A program made the translations under genes and the position numbers. From Bacillota bacterium (GTDB taxonomy: Bacteria > Bacillota > Desulfotomaculia > Desulfotomaculales > JAJYZD01), in assembly GCA_021800315.1 (NCBI GenBank), contig JAJYZD010000039.1, forward strand, positions 1-19,129: DNA of 19,129 nucleotides, in the 5' to 3' direction. Numbering within the stretch: the first letter of the stretch is position 1; the number at the start of each line of letters is the position of its first letter. The notes under the pieces are model-generated. The model worked only from the letters and a program-made list of their open reading frames with translations. It was not told the DNA's origin and ran no database searches. Shown one piece after another: positions 6,900 to 14,036 of the stretch.

Positions 6900-7319
6900 C
6901 TAAGTAGCCGCGACAAGCCCCGCACACGCGTGTTCGGCGGTTCCCCCGGCGGTTCCCCCGGCGATTACCCCTTTGACCATATACCTCAGCTCAACCAGGT
7001 CGAACGGCTTGGTTATACACCAATCGACCCCTAACCGCCGGGCCTCCCGGACCAGGTCCATTTCCCCGTAAGCGGTCATGATGATGACGTTCAATCCGGG
7101 TTGGCGCGACCGCAGTTCCTTCAGGGTGTCGAGACCGGACACCCCCGGCATGCGCAAGTCCAGCAGAACCACCTGCGGCGAGCACTGACCCAGCTTGCGC
7201 AACGCCTCAGCCCCCCCCGAAGCCAGCTCGACTTCGAAACCATCATCACCAAAAGCCTCGTAAAGCAGCCGCCGGATACCCACTTGATCATCAACCACCA
7301 AAATCAAGGGCTTTCCCAC
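6900..7319 (-). CDS. spo0F: Spo0F-like single-domain response regulator
   Basis: A 139-residue receiver-domain protein resembling Spo0F, the phosphotransfer intermediate of the sporulation phosphorelay. From the chosen GTG start the key residues fall on the same numbers as in B. subtilis Spo0F: acidic pair Asp10-Asp11, phosphoryl acceptor Asp54 (VVLLDLRMPG), Thr82 (IIMTAYGE) and Lys104 (CITKPFD). There is no output domain. The start at 7319 is supported by GGGAGGT at good spacing; a GTG at 7349 would add ten residues containing that site. Beyond residue 120 there is a Gly/Ala-rich tail absent from the 124-residue B. subtilis protein, partly encoded by a tandem repeat. A good sigma-H promoter lies about 40 bases upstream, supporting a sporulation role. 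Another single-domain regulator is the alternative. Confidence 0.9.
   Translation of the reverse strand: MGKPLILVVDDQVGIRRLLYEAFGDDGFEVELASGGAEALRKLGQCSPQVVLLDLRMPGVSGLDTLKELRSRQPGLNVIIMTAYGEMDLVREARRLGVDWCITKPFDLVELRYMVKGVIAGGTAGGTAEHACAGLVAAT
6935..6971 (-). repeat. 12-bp tandem repeat in the 3' end of the spo0F-like gene
   Basis: Two perfect copies of CGGCGGTTCCCC (6935-6946, 6947-6958) and a third degenerate copy (6959-6971). On the minus strand they encode Gly-Gly-Thr-Ala repeats in the C-terminal tail. Confidence 0.85.
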
Positions 7320-7360
7320 CGGGTTACCTCCCTGCGCCGAAGAAATCACTTGATGTACCT

Positions 7361-7385
7361 ATTCGCCGCCGACCATTAATTTCCT
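7361..7385 (-). promoter_or_regulatory. Sigma-H type promoter of the spo0F-like gene
   Basis: On the minus strand a -35 AGGAAAT (7379-7385) and a -10 GAAT (7361-7364) are 14 bases apart. This fits the sigma-H form RnAGGAWWW, 11-12 bases, RnnGAATWW at nearly every position (the base pair after GAAT is AG). The predicted start lies about 30 bases before the GTG. B. subtilis spo0F is itself sigma-H dependent. Confidence 0.7.
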
Positions 7386-7415
7386 CCGCCCCGTCCCCGA
7401 CATCCAGCCATAATT

Positions 7416-8291
7416 TCAGGCGCCCATCACGACCCCCCCGGGCTCCCGCCAGGGCGCCTCCCCCGGCCGCGCCACCAGTGCGGCCGCCAGCGGCCACCAA
7501 CCGCCCAGCCTGACCTCGACCACCCGCGGCTCACCCTTTACCCCGGCCAGGGAGCCTGCCAACCGGACGGCATCATCGAGATTGCCCAGCGCATCCACCA
7601 GCCCGGCCCCAACCGCCTGCCGCCCCGTATAAACGCGCCCGTCGGCCAACTCCCGGACCCGGCCGGCCGAAAGATGGCGGGACCCGGCGACATGGTTCAC
7701 AAACTGCCCGTATACATCCTCGACCATGGCCACGAAAATAGACCGCTCATCCCCCGTAAGCGCCCTGCCGGGCGACCCCATGTCCTTGTACTTGCCACTC
7801 TTGAAAACCTCTTCCTCAATACCCATCCGGCGGTAAAGAGACGTGAGCTGCGGCACCCGGGTGATTACGCCGATCGACCCCGTGACCGTGGCCGGATCGG
7901 CCACGATGCGGTCGGCGGAGCAGGCCACCCAATACGCCCCCGAGGCGGACATGTCGCCCATGGAAGCGACCACCTTCCGGCCCGAGGCCCGCACCTCCTC
8001 GACCTCGCGCGCTATCTCCTGGCTGGCCGCGGCACTCCCGCCGGGACTGTTCAGACGGATCACCACCGCCCGCACGTTGCGCCGGCCCCGGATGGCGCCC
8101 AGTTCCGCCAGGCTTCGGGCCGCGCCGCTCCCCTGACTCCAAAACGACGGCGCGACTCCCTCGGTAATAACTCCATCAATGCGTACCACCGCCACCCGGT
8201 CGCCCCCCAAACGACCGGCCGCCAGCGCGGCACCGCCCAGGACCCCGACTACAACCAGGGCGGCCAGGGCCCCGCCCACCCACCTCTTCAA
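7416..8291 (-). CDS. sppA: Signal peptide peptidase SppA, short S49 type
   Basis: A 291-residue membrane-anchored serine protease of family S49 that degrades cleaved signal peptides. Residues 5-26 form one N-terminal transmembrane segment. The fold signatures are LNSPGGSAAAS (80-90), the nucleophile region GDMSASGAYWVA with Ser117, and the general-base region VFKSGKYKD with Lys164. This is the short single-domain form that assembles as an octamer in Bacillus, not the double-length E. coli form. The TTG start at 8291 follows AGAGGGAG at suitable spacing. That binding site can pair with an upstream pyrimidine-rich strand (8331-8341). It lies between pyrG and the spo0F-like gene. Family certainty is high; the exact cellular targets are not visible. 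Confidence 0.93.
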   Translation of the reverse strand: MKRWVGGALAALVVVGVLGGAALAAGRLGGDRVAVVRIDGVITEGVAPSFWSQGSGAARSLAELGAIRGRRNVRAVVIRLNSPGGSAAASQEIAREVEEVRASGRKVVASMGDMSASGAYWVACSADRIVADPATVTGSIGVITRVPQLTSLYRRMGIEEEVFKSGKYKDMGSPGRALTGDERSIFVAMVEDVYGQFVNHVAGSRHLSAGRVRELADGRVYTGRQAVGAGLVDALGNLDDAVRLAGSLAGVKGEPRVVEVRLGGWWPLAAALVARPGEAPWREPGGVVMGA

Positions 8292-8298
8292 CGCGCTA

Positions 8299-8341
8299 CT
8301 CCCTCTTTCGCTGTTTTCCCATAGTCTTTAGAAAAAGGGAG
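8299..8341 (-). promoter_or_regulatory. Stem-loop covering the sppA ribosome binding site
   Basis: Bases 8299-8309 and 8331-8341 pair at 10 of 11 positions with a 21-base loop. The 3' arm on the mRNA holds the GAGGGAG binding site of sppA. It could limit sppA translation; this is a prediction from pairing only. Confidence 0.4.
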
Positions 8342-8361
8342 AGCTTAATGCATCGCCCGGG

Positions 8362-9966
8362 TTAACGACCGTGGCCGCAGGCCGCCCCGACGAAATCACG
8401 GAATAGCGGATGACAACGGTTGGGACGCGACTTGAACTCGGGATGGAACTGGGTGGCCACAAACCAGGGGTGATCGGGCATTTCCACTATCTCGACCAGG
8501 TATCCATCCGGCAGGGTCCCGGAAAAATACAGCCCGCCATCGGCCAGACTGGACCGGAAAAGATTATTCAACTCGTAGCGGTGGCGATGCCTCTCCCGGA
8601 TCACATCCCGGGCGTAAGCCCGCTGCGCCCTCGATCCGGGCACCAGCTTGCAAGGATAGCTGCCCAGGCGCATGGTGCCCCCTTTGCGATCCAGCTCCCG
8701 CTGCCCCGGCAACAGGTCGATCACCGGGTAGGGAGTACTCGGGTCGAACTCCGAACTGTTGGCGCCGCACCATCCGAGACGGTTCCGGGCAAACTCCACC
8801 ACCGCCAGTTGCATGCCCAGACAAATTCCTAAAAAAGGCACCTTCCTAACCCGGGCGCAATTGATGGCCAGAATCTTGCCCTCGATGCCCCGGTCGCCGA
8901 AGCCGCCGGGCACCAGGATACCGTGCGCCCCGGCCAGACGTTCCTCCACACCGCCGCTTTCCAGGAGTTCCGAGTTAATCCAGTCGATGTTGACCTCGAC
9001 CCCATGGTACAGGCCGGCGTGCCGCAGACTCTCCGCGACACTGAGATAAGCGTCCTGCAGTGCTACGTACTTGCCCACCAGGGCGATGGTAACGCTTCCC
9101 GTCAGCCTCTTCATACCGTACACCATCGCCCGCCAGTCGCCCAGGTCGGGCTCGCCGCAGTGCAGACCCAGGCGTTCGACCAGCAGGCGCCCCAGCCCTT
9201 CCTCCTCGAGCAACAAAGGTACCTCGTAGATGGACGGCGCGTCACACGCCTGGATCACGGCGTCCGGCCGAATATCGCAGAAAAGGGCCAGTTTTTCCAC
9301 CATGTCCCGGGACAGCGTCCGCTCGGTGCGGCAGACGATGACATCGGGCTGGATGCCGATGGCCCTCAGTTCCTTTACACTATGCTGGGTAGGTTTGGTC
9401 TTGAGTTCGCTGGCAGCCCGCAAAAAAGGGACGAGGGTTACGTGTACGTAGAGTACGTTCTCCCGCCCCAGGTCGCTTTTCAGCTGCCGGATGGCTTCCA
9501 GGAAAGGTTGAGACTCTATGTCGCCCACCGTGCCGCCGATCTCGGTGATCACCACGTCGATGGACATCTCCGCGGCTATCCTGAGCACTCTCTCCTTGAT
9601 TTCGTTGGTGATATGCGGTATGACCTGAACCGTGCCCCCCAGGTAGTCACCCCGCCGCTCCTTGTTTATAACTGACCAGTATATGCCCCCGCTGGTGACG
9701 TTGCTGTCGCGGCTCAGGTTCTCATCCACGAACCGCTCGTAATGCCCCAGGTCCAGGTCCGTTTCCGCCCCGTCTTCGGTGACGAAAACCTCACCGTGCT
9801 GGTAGGGGCTCATCGTGCCCGGATCAACGTTGATGTACGGATCCAGTTTCTGAATGGCCACCTTCAGCCCCCTGGCCTTGAGGAGCCGTCCCATGGAAGC
9901 CGCCGTAATGCCCTTCCCCAGGGATGAGACCACCCCGCCGGTGACAAAGATGTATTTGGGTCTCAT
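8362..9966 (-). CDS. pyrG: CTP synthase
   Basis: CTP synthase turns UTP into CTP using ATP and glutamine. The 534-residue protein has the synthetase domain first: KYIFVTGGVVSSLGKG (4-19) with the nucleotide-binding loop, LDPYINVDPGTMSP (41-54) and ITEIGGTVGDIES (140-152). The class I glutamine amidotransferase domain follows from about 290, with nucleophile Cys382 (FLGICLGMQ), and His508 and Glu510 (QFHPEF) completing the triad. The length is normal. The ATG at 9966 has GGGAGGT seven bases upstream. A strong promoter and a structured leader of about 190 bases precede it. It lies next to argS and the spo0F-like gene, as in other Firmicutes. The CTP-responsive leader of B. subtilis pyrG starts GGGC and has a T-run terminator; neither is evident here. 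Confidence 0.98.
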   Translation of the reverse strand: MRPKYIFVTGGVVSSLGKGITAASMGRLLKARGLKVAIQKLDPYINVDPGTMSPYQHGEVFVTEDGAETDLDLGHYERFVDENLSRDSNVTSGGIYWSVINKERRGDYLGGTVQVIPHITNEIKERVLRIAAEMSIDVVITEIGGTVGDIESQPFLEAIRQLKSDLGRENVLYVHVTLVPFLRAASELKTKPTQHSVKELRAIGIQPDVIVCRTERTLSRDMVEKLALFCDIRPDAVIQACDAPSIYEVPLLLEEEGLGRLLVERLGLHCGEPDLGDWRAMVYGMKRLTGSVTIALVGKYVALQDAYLSVAESLRHAGLYHGVEVNIDWINSELLESGGVEERLAGAHGILVPGGFGDRGIEGKILAINCARVRKVPFLGICLGMQLAVVEFARNRLGWCGANSSEFDPSTPYPVIDLLPGQRELDRKGGTMRLGSYPCKLVPGSRAQRAYARDVIRERHRHRYELNNLFRSSLADGGLYFSGTLPDGYLVEIVEMPDHPWFVATQFHPEFKSRPNRCHPLFRDFVGAACGHGR

Positions 9967-10107
9967 GAATACCTCCCGCCGAAAACCATCCCGCTTGGCG
10001 CAGGCCGGTTCGCCTTACGCTGAAATCCGCCTGATGCCGCCCTACCGGACCAGGACCGGGGTACCGGGCACTATACCCGGGCGCAACGCACCGCACCGGA
10101 GCGCGTC

Positions 10108-10158
10108 GTGGGCGCGAATCTTTTCCAGCGGGGCGTCGCGGCTACTCCCCGCGCCCAC
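10108..10158 (-). promoter_or_regulatory. Stem-loop at the 5' end of the pyrG leader
   Basis: A perfect 9-bp outer stem (10150-10158 with 10108-10116, GTGGGCGCG / CGCGCCCAC) encloses a 6-bp inner stem (10147-10152 with 10128-10133, GCGGGG / CCCCGC). The two stems share three bases, so they compete or stack. The predicted transcript begins at or next to the outer stem. No T-run follows. Confidence 0.5.
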
Positions 10159-10165
10159 CTACCCT

Positions 10166-10195
10166 ATTCTATCCGCCCGCTTTCGGCCCTGTCAA
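10166..10195 (-). promoter_or_regulatory. Sigma-A promoter of pyrG
   Basis: On the minus strand a perfect -35 TTGACA (10190-10195) and -10 TAGAAT (10166-10171) are 18 bases apart. It begins 20 bases after the argS stop codon, giving pyrG its own start of transcription. Confidence 0.85.
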
Positions 10196-10215
10196 TATCT
10201 TAAACCAAACTGGAC

Positions 10216-11874
10216 CTACATCCTCTCCGGCGCGCCGACGCCGATGATGCGGCAGGCCGTGCGCAGAACCACCCTGGTGGCGCCGACCAAAGCGACGCGC
10301 GCGGCCGTAAGATCCGGATCGCCGGTTATCACCCGGTGGCTGTTGTAAAAGCTGTGCAAGAGCCCGGCCAGTTCGTGGGTATAGCGGGCCAGGCGGTGCG
10401 GCGCCAACTGGCGGGCCGCCAGAACGATCTCCTCCGGAAACCAGGCGATCTGGCGGGCCAGGGCCAGTTCGGCCTCCTCCCGCAACAAGGAGATGTCGGG
10501 ATCCGGGAGAGGTTCCGCCAACTGGCGGAGAATGCTGCAAATGCGGGCGTGCGCGTACTGGATGTAATACACCGGGTTGTCGTTGGTTTGTTGGCGGGCC
10601 AGGTCCAGGTCGAAGTCCAGGTGACTCTCGGCGCTACGCAGAACGAAGAAATAGCGGGCGGCATCCTTACCGGCTTCCCCGACCAGTTCCTCCAGGGTGA
10701 CGAACCTGCCGGTGCGTTTGGACATCCGCACCATTTCCCCGTTCTGGAACAGGCGGACCAGTTGCATGATGACCACCGTCAGGGCCCCCTCGTCCAGGCC
10801 CAGGGCTCTGAGCGCCGCGTGCAGCCGCGCCACGTGCCCGTGATGGTCCGCTCCCCATATATCGATAATCCGGGTAAAACCCCGTTCCAGCTTGTCGACG
10901 TGGTAGGCGATGTCCGCGGCGAAATAAGTAGGCATACCGCCGGTCCGGACCAGAACCTCGTCCTTTTCCAGGCCGCAGGCCTGACCGGCAAACCACAGGG
11001 CGTCGTCTTTCAGGTATGTAAAGCCCCTGGCGGTCAAGGCGGCCAGGCACGCCTCGACCCGGCCCGACTCATGCAACTCGCTTTCGGCGAACCAGCGGTC
11101 GTACCGTACCCCGAAACCAGCCAGGGTTCCCTTGATCGCTTCCAGTTTTTCGGCCAGGGCGAACCCGGTCAGTTCCTTGAGCCGTTGGGCGTGCGGGACC
11201 GCGAGGCAGGCGTCCCCATACCGGTCCGCGAACCTTTGCGCCGTCTCCAGAAGGTCCAACCCGTGATAACCGTCCTCCGGCACCGGCGCATCCTGCCCCA
11301 GCGCCTGCCGGTAGCGGGCCTCCATCGACAAGGCCAGCTTTTCAATCTGGTGACCGGCATCGTTGATGTAGAACTCCCGCTCCACCGTATACCCGGCGAA
11401 CTCCAAAAGGGACGCCAGGGTGTCTCCCAGCGCGGCCCCCCGCGCGTTGCCCATATGCAGGAGCCCGGTGGGATTAGCGCTGACGAACTCCACCTGGACC
11501 TTTTGCCCGGCGCCCAAGTCGACCCGGCCGTAGGCCGGGCCCGCCTCCAGGGCTTCGGATACCGCTTCCAGCACCCAGCCCGGCCGCAGATGGAAGTTTA
11601 TAAAGCCCGGGCCGGCCACTTCCACCGCCTGCACCGGCGCCGCCCCGATCCGTTCCGCCAGTATCCGCGCGATCGCCCGCGGCGGTTTTCGCGACGGGCC
11701 CGCCAGCAGCAGGGCGAGGTTGGCCGCGAAATCCCCGTGTTCGCGTTCCCGTGGAACTTCCACCACGAAGGGCGGCAATTCCAGGCGCGGCAGGAGTCCT
11801 TCCCCCGCCGCGGCCGCATAGGCGTCTTCCAGCGCCTTGGCCAGTTGCTCCCTGGCTCTTTCCACAACACCCAC
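10216..11874 (-). CDS. argS: Arginyl-tRNA synthetase
   Basis: Class I aminoacyl-tRNA synthetase that charges tRNA-Arg. In its 552 residues there are the N-terminal Arg-tRNA-recognition domain (about 1-95), the HIGH-type motif as HMGN at 140-143 within VSANPTGLLHMGNARG, GADHHGHV at 341-348, the KMSKS-equivalent MSKRTG at 384-389, and the anticodon-binding helical domain with QYAHARI and the C-terminal APERM typical of ArgRS. GTG at 11874 is preceded by GGAGGT six bases away. It follows the aminotransferase by 27 bases and probably belongs to the T-box-controlled operon starting near 13905. No terminator separates it from the pyrG promoter. Confidence 0.98.
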   Translation of the reverse strand: MGVVERAREQLAKALEDAYAAAAGEGLLPRLELPPFVVEVPREREHGDFAANLALLLAGPSRKPPRAIARILAERIGAAPVQAVEVAGPGFINFHLRPGWVLEAVSEALEAGPAYGRVDLGAGQKVQVEFVSANPTGLLHMGNARGAALGDTLASLLEFAGYTVEREFYINDAGHQIEKLALSMEARYRQALGQDAPVPEDGYHGLDLLETAQRFADRYGDACLAVPHAQRLKELTGFALAEKLEAIKGTLAGFGVRYDRWFAESELHESGRVEACLAALTARGFTYLKDDALWFAGQACGLEKDEVLVRTGGMPTYFAADIAYHVDKLERGFTRIIDIWGADHHGHVARLHAALRALGLDEGALTVVIMQLVRLFQNGEMVRMSKRTGRFVTLEELVGEAGKDAARYFFVLRSAESHLDFDLDLARQQTNDNPVYYIQYAHARICSILRQLAEPLPDPDISLLREEAELALARQIAWFPEEIVLAARQLAPHRLARYTHELAGLLHSFYNSHRVITGDPDLTAARVALVGATRVVLRTACRIIGVGAPERM

Positions 11875-11901
11875 CGCAAGACCTCCATTAACTTTTTTCG
11901 G

Positions 11902-13116
11902 TCATCTCCCGGCGGCCAAGGGCTCCCGGCCCGGTCTGCCGGACGACACCCGCCGCACAAAACGGGCAATCCGTTTGAGGGCCTCGCTCAAGTCTTCCAT
12001 GGACGCCGCGTAGGCGCACCGCACGAAACCCTGACCCGAGGGACCGAAGGCGCCGCCCGGAACCACGGCCACCTTTTCCTCGAGGAGCAGCCGCTCGGCG
12101 AACTCCTCGCTGGTCAGACCAGTCGCGGATACATCCGGAAAGGCGTAAAACGCCCCTTTCGGCTCAAAACAATACAGGCCCATGTCGTTAAACGACCGCA
12201 CCACCAGGCGGCGCCGCCGGTCATACTGCCCGACCATCCGGGCCACGGCGGCGCCGCCGCTCTTAAGCGCCTCGATCGCCGCCATCTGCGCCGTGATCGG
12301 CGCACAGAGCATGGTATACTGGTGGATCTTCGTCATCGCTTCGATGAAGGCCGGGTTGCCGGCCGCGTAACCCAGCCGCCAGCCGGTCATGGCGTAGGCC
12401 TTGGACAGGCCGTTGATCAGAATCGTACGGTCCCGCATGCCGGGAATGGCGGCCAGGGGAGTGTGGGGCGCCCCGTAGACCAGGTTGTCATAGATCTCGT
12501 CGCTGACGACGATCAAGTCGCGGGCCTGGGCCAGTTCCGCCAACTCCCACAGGTTCTTCTTCTCCATAACCGCGCCGGTGGGATTGTTCGGATAGCACAG
12601 CACCAGCACCTTGGAACGGGGAGAGAGCGCTTTTTCCACCCGGGCGGCGGTCACCTGGAAGTTATCGGCGACCGAGGTGGGCACATACACCGGAACCCCG
12701 CCCGAAAACTGGCTCACCGGACCGTAGGAAACGTAACACGGCTCGGGAATGACCACTTCGTCGCCGGGGACGACCACCGCCCGCAGGGCCAGGTCCAGGG
12801 CCTCGCTGGATCCCACCGTTACCAGTATCTCCTTTTGGGTGTCGTACTGCAACCCGGACCGACCCGCGAGGTTGCGGGCAATCTCGTTTCGCAACTCCGG
12901 TAGGCCCTGGTTCGAGGTATACATGGTATAGCCCTTTTCCAGGGCCCAGATGCAGGCCTCGCGGACGTGCCAGGGCGTCACGAAGTCCGGCTCGCCCACC
13001 CCCAGGGAAATAACGCCGGCCATTTCGCTGGCCAGGTCGAAAAAACGGCGGATGCCGGAAGGAGGCATATCACGCACCACCGGGTTAAGGTAATCCCGCC
13101 AGCCGTCGTTTTTCAC
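11902..13116 (-). CDS. alaT: PLP-dependent class I aminotransferase, AlaT/YugH-like
   Basis: A 404-residue fold-type I aminotransferase. PLP-binding features are ISLGVGEPDF (36-45), NNPTG (177-181), SDEIYD (205-210) and the Schiff-base Lys239 in NGLSKAYAMTGWRLGY. The start is GTG at 13116, sharing four bases (GTGA) with the stop of the upstream Lrp-family gene, so the two are translationally coupled. The same pair occurs in B. subtilis as alaR-alaT (yugG-yugH), where AlaT makes alanine from pyruvate. This supports an alanine or aspartate/aromatic aminotransferase, but the substrate cannot be read from the motifs alone. The tail after about residue 390 is Arg-rich and probably disordered. The symbol is given by analogy. 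Confidence 0.85.
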   Translation of the reverse strand: MKNDGWRDYLNPVVRDMPPSGIRRFFDLASEMAGVISLGVGEPDFVTPWHVREACIWALEKGYTMYTSNQGLPELRNEIARNLAGRSGLQYDTQKEILVTVGSSEALDLALRAVVVPGDEVVIPEPCYVSYGPVSQFSGGVPVYVPTSVADNFQVTAARVEKALSPRSKVLVLCYPNNPTGAVMEKKNLWELAELAQARDLIVVSDEIYDNLVYGAPHTPLAAIPGMRDRTILINGLSKAYAMTGWRLGYAAGNPAFIEAMTKIHQYTMLCAPITAQMAAIEALKSGGAAVARMVGQYDRRRRLVVRSFNDMGLYCFEPKGAFYAFPDVSATGLTSEEFAERLLLEEKVAVVPGGAFGPSGQGFVRCAYAASMEDLSEALKRIARFVRRVSSGRPGREPLAAGR

Positions 13117-13607
13117 GGCGCCACCACCAGTCTGCGATCGGCCTCCCCGTCATCCAGGATGACCCCTTCGTGCTTGTAGGACCGCAACACAAAATGAGTG
13201 GTGGTGCTAAGCACGTCTTCCAGAGTGGACAGCTTGGTGGCCACGAACAGGGACACTTCCTTGAGGCTGCTCCCTTCAACGAACACCGCCAGGTCGTAGG
13301 CGCCGGACATGAGGCGGACCCCGGTAACCTCGGGATACCGGTAGATCCTCTCGGCCACGGCGTCGAAACCGACGTCCCGCTGGGGTGCGACCCTGACCTC
13401 GATCAAGGCGGAAACCTTCTCATCACCGAACCGCTCCCAGTTGACCAGGGTCTGATACTTGATGATGATCCGGCGTTCCTCGAGTTCCCTGATCTTGGCC
13501 CCGACTTCGGACCCGTCCAGTCCCAGCATCCGCCCTACCTCTTCCGCAGCCAAGCGGGCGTTGCCTTCCAGCAGTTCCAGAATGGCCCTGGCCTCCGTTC
13601 CGTTCAT
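13113..13607 (-). CDS. alaR: Lrp/AsnC-family transcriptional regulator, AlaR-like
   Basis: A 164-residue Lrp/AsnC regulator. Residues 1-50 form the DNA-binding helix-turn-helix (ILELLEGNARLAAEEVGRML), followed by the ligand-binding alpha/beta RAM domain (about 65-150) with GVRLMSGAYDLAVFVEG. Such proteins form dimers or octamers and respond to amino acids. The ATG at 13607 has GGGGAAGGAT upstream. It is the first gene after a T-box leader and is coupled to the aminotransferase, so it most likely controls alanine or related amino acid synthesis, and perhaps its own operon. The pairing copies B. subtilis AlaR-AlaT. The effector is inferred, not seen. Confidence 0.88.
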   Translation of the reverse strand: MNGTEARAILELLEGNARLAAEEVGRMLGLDGSEVGAKIRELEERRIIIKYQTLVNWERFGDEKVSALIEVRVAPQRDVGFDAVAERIYRYPEVTGVRLMSGAYDLAVFVEGSSLKEVSLFVATKLSTLEDVLSTTTHFVLRSYKHEGVILDDGEADRRLVVAP

Positions 13608-13643
13608 CGCATCCTTCCCCTTTCCTGCACGCGACTTTCCCCC

Positions 13644-13676
13644 AAAACAAAAAACCCCGTCACTTAAGGGACGAGG
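13644..13676 (-). terminator. Intrinsic terminator of the T-box leader
   Basis: A 7-bp stem (CCTCGTC / GACGGGG with one G-T pair), an 8-base loop and a T-run TTTTTTGTTTT on the minus strand. It lies about 37 bases before the alaR start and is the regulated stop of the T-box. Confidence 0.9.
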
Positions 13677-13906
13677 TCATTCCTCGCGGTACCACCCAAA
13701 TTAGTCCAGAGCCCGTGCTCTTTTACCCGCTTTCGCCCCGCTATCGGAGGGCCCACCGGCAGGGCATACTCGCGGCCTTTCAACCGCTTTCCGCCCGCGG
13801 CTCGGAGGCGGCCCGGACGCATCAGCCGGCCGGCTCGCACCCAACCCGGCTCGCTTGGCGGCATCCCCGTCCATTTTCCCCTTCATCGCCCGACTATTAA
13901 AATTAT
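13644..13906 (-). promoter_or_regulatory. T-box riboswitch leader of the alaR-alaT-argS operon
   Basis: Read on the minus strand, the leader ends with the T-box consensus TGGTACCGCG (13685-13697 including flanks) and an intrinsic terminator. The 5' part has stem I features: GATGAAGGGGA, the apical AGCGAGCCGGG and GGTG segments. The base after TGG is T, which would pair with a discriminator A (fits tRNA-Ala, -Arg, -Pro; not -Gly). My folding puts the specifier loop 3' strand as GGGCCGC, so GCC (Ala), CCG (Pro) or CGC (Arg) are possible; context favours Ala or Arg. Uncharged tRNA would favour read-through into the amino acid genes. Confidence 0.93.
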
Positions 13907-13911
13907 ACAAC

Positions 13912-13940
13912 ATTCTAGCACGGGGCCGGGGCCCTGTCAA
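13912..13940 (-). promoter_or_regulatory. Sigma-A promoter of the T-box operon
   Basis: A perfect -35 TTGACA (13935-13940) and -10 TAGAAT (13912-13917) at 17 bases on the minus strand, giving a start near 13905. The spacer is a GC-rich near-palindrome (GGGCCCCGGCCCC). A second TATAAT (13902-13907) overlaps the start but lacks a -35. Confidence 0.88.
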
Positions 13941-13961
13941 CGGCAGCCGCGAGGCGACCTT

Positions 13962-13991
13962 GGCTCCGGGAGTCTCACCCGGACGGGAGCC
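13962..13991 (-). other. Hairpin in the gap after ypeB
   Basis: Downstream of ypeB the minus strand can fold with a CCGGG / CCCGG inner stem and GGCT / AGCC outer pairing. No T-run follows. A smaller stem TGCGG / CCGCA lies nearer to ypeB. One of them may mark the ypeB transcript end. Confidence 0.3.
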
Positions 13992-14036
13992 CTACGCCTT
14001 CCTTAAAGGCCCTGCGGGCAACCGCATCCAGCATCT

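Noticed and set aside
7386..7415. Spo0A box upstream of the spo0F-like gene
   Set aside because: The best candidate, TGTCGGG, differs from TGNCGAA at two of the fixed positions; not strong enough to call.
10336..12903. An 855-codon open frame on the plus strand
   Set aside because: It lies antisense to argS and the aminotransferase, which have full motif support. Its composition (Gln, Arg, Gly, His rich) is what GC-rich codon bias produces in the opposite strand.
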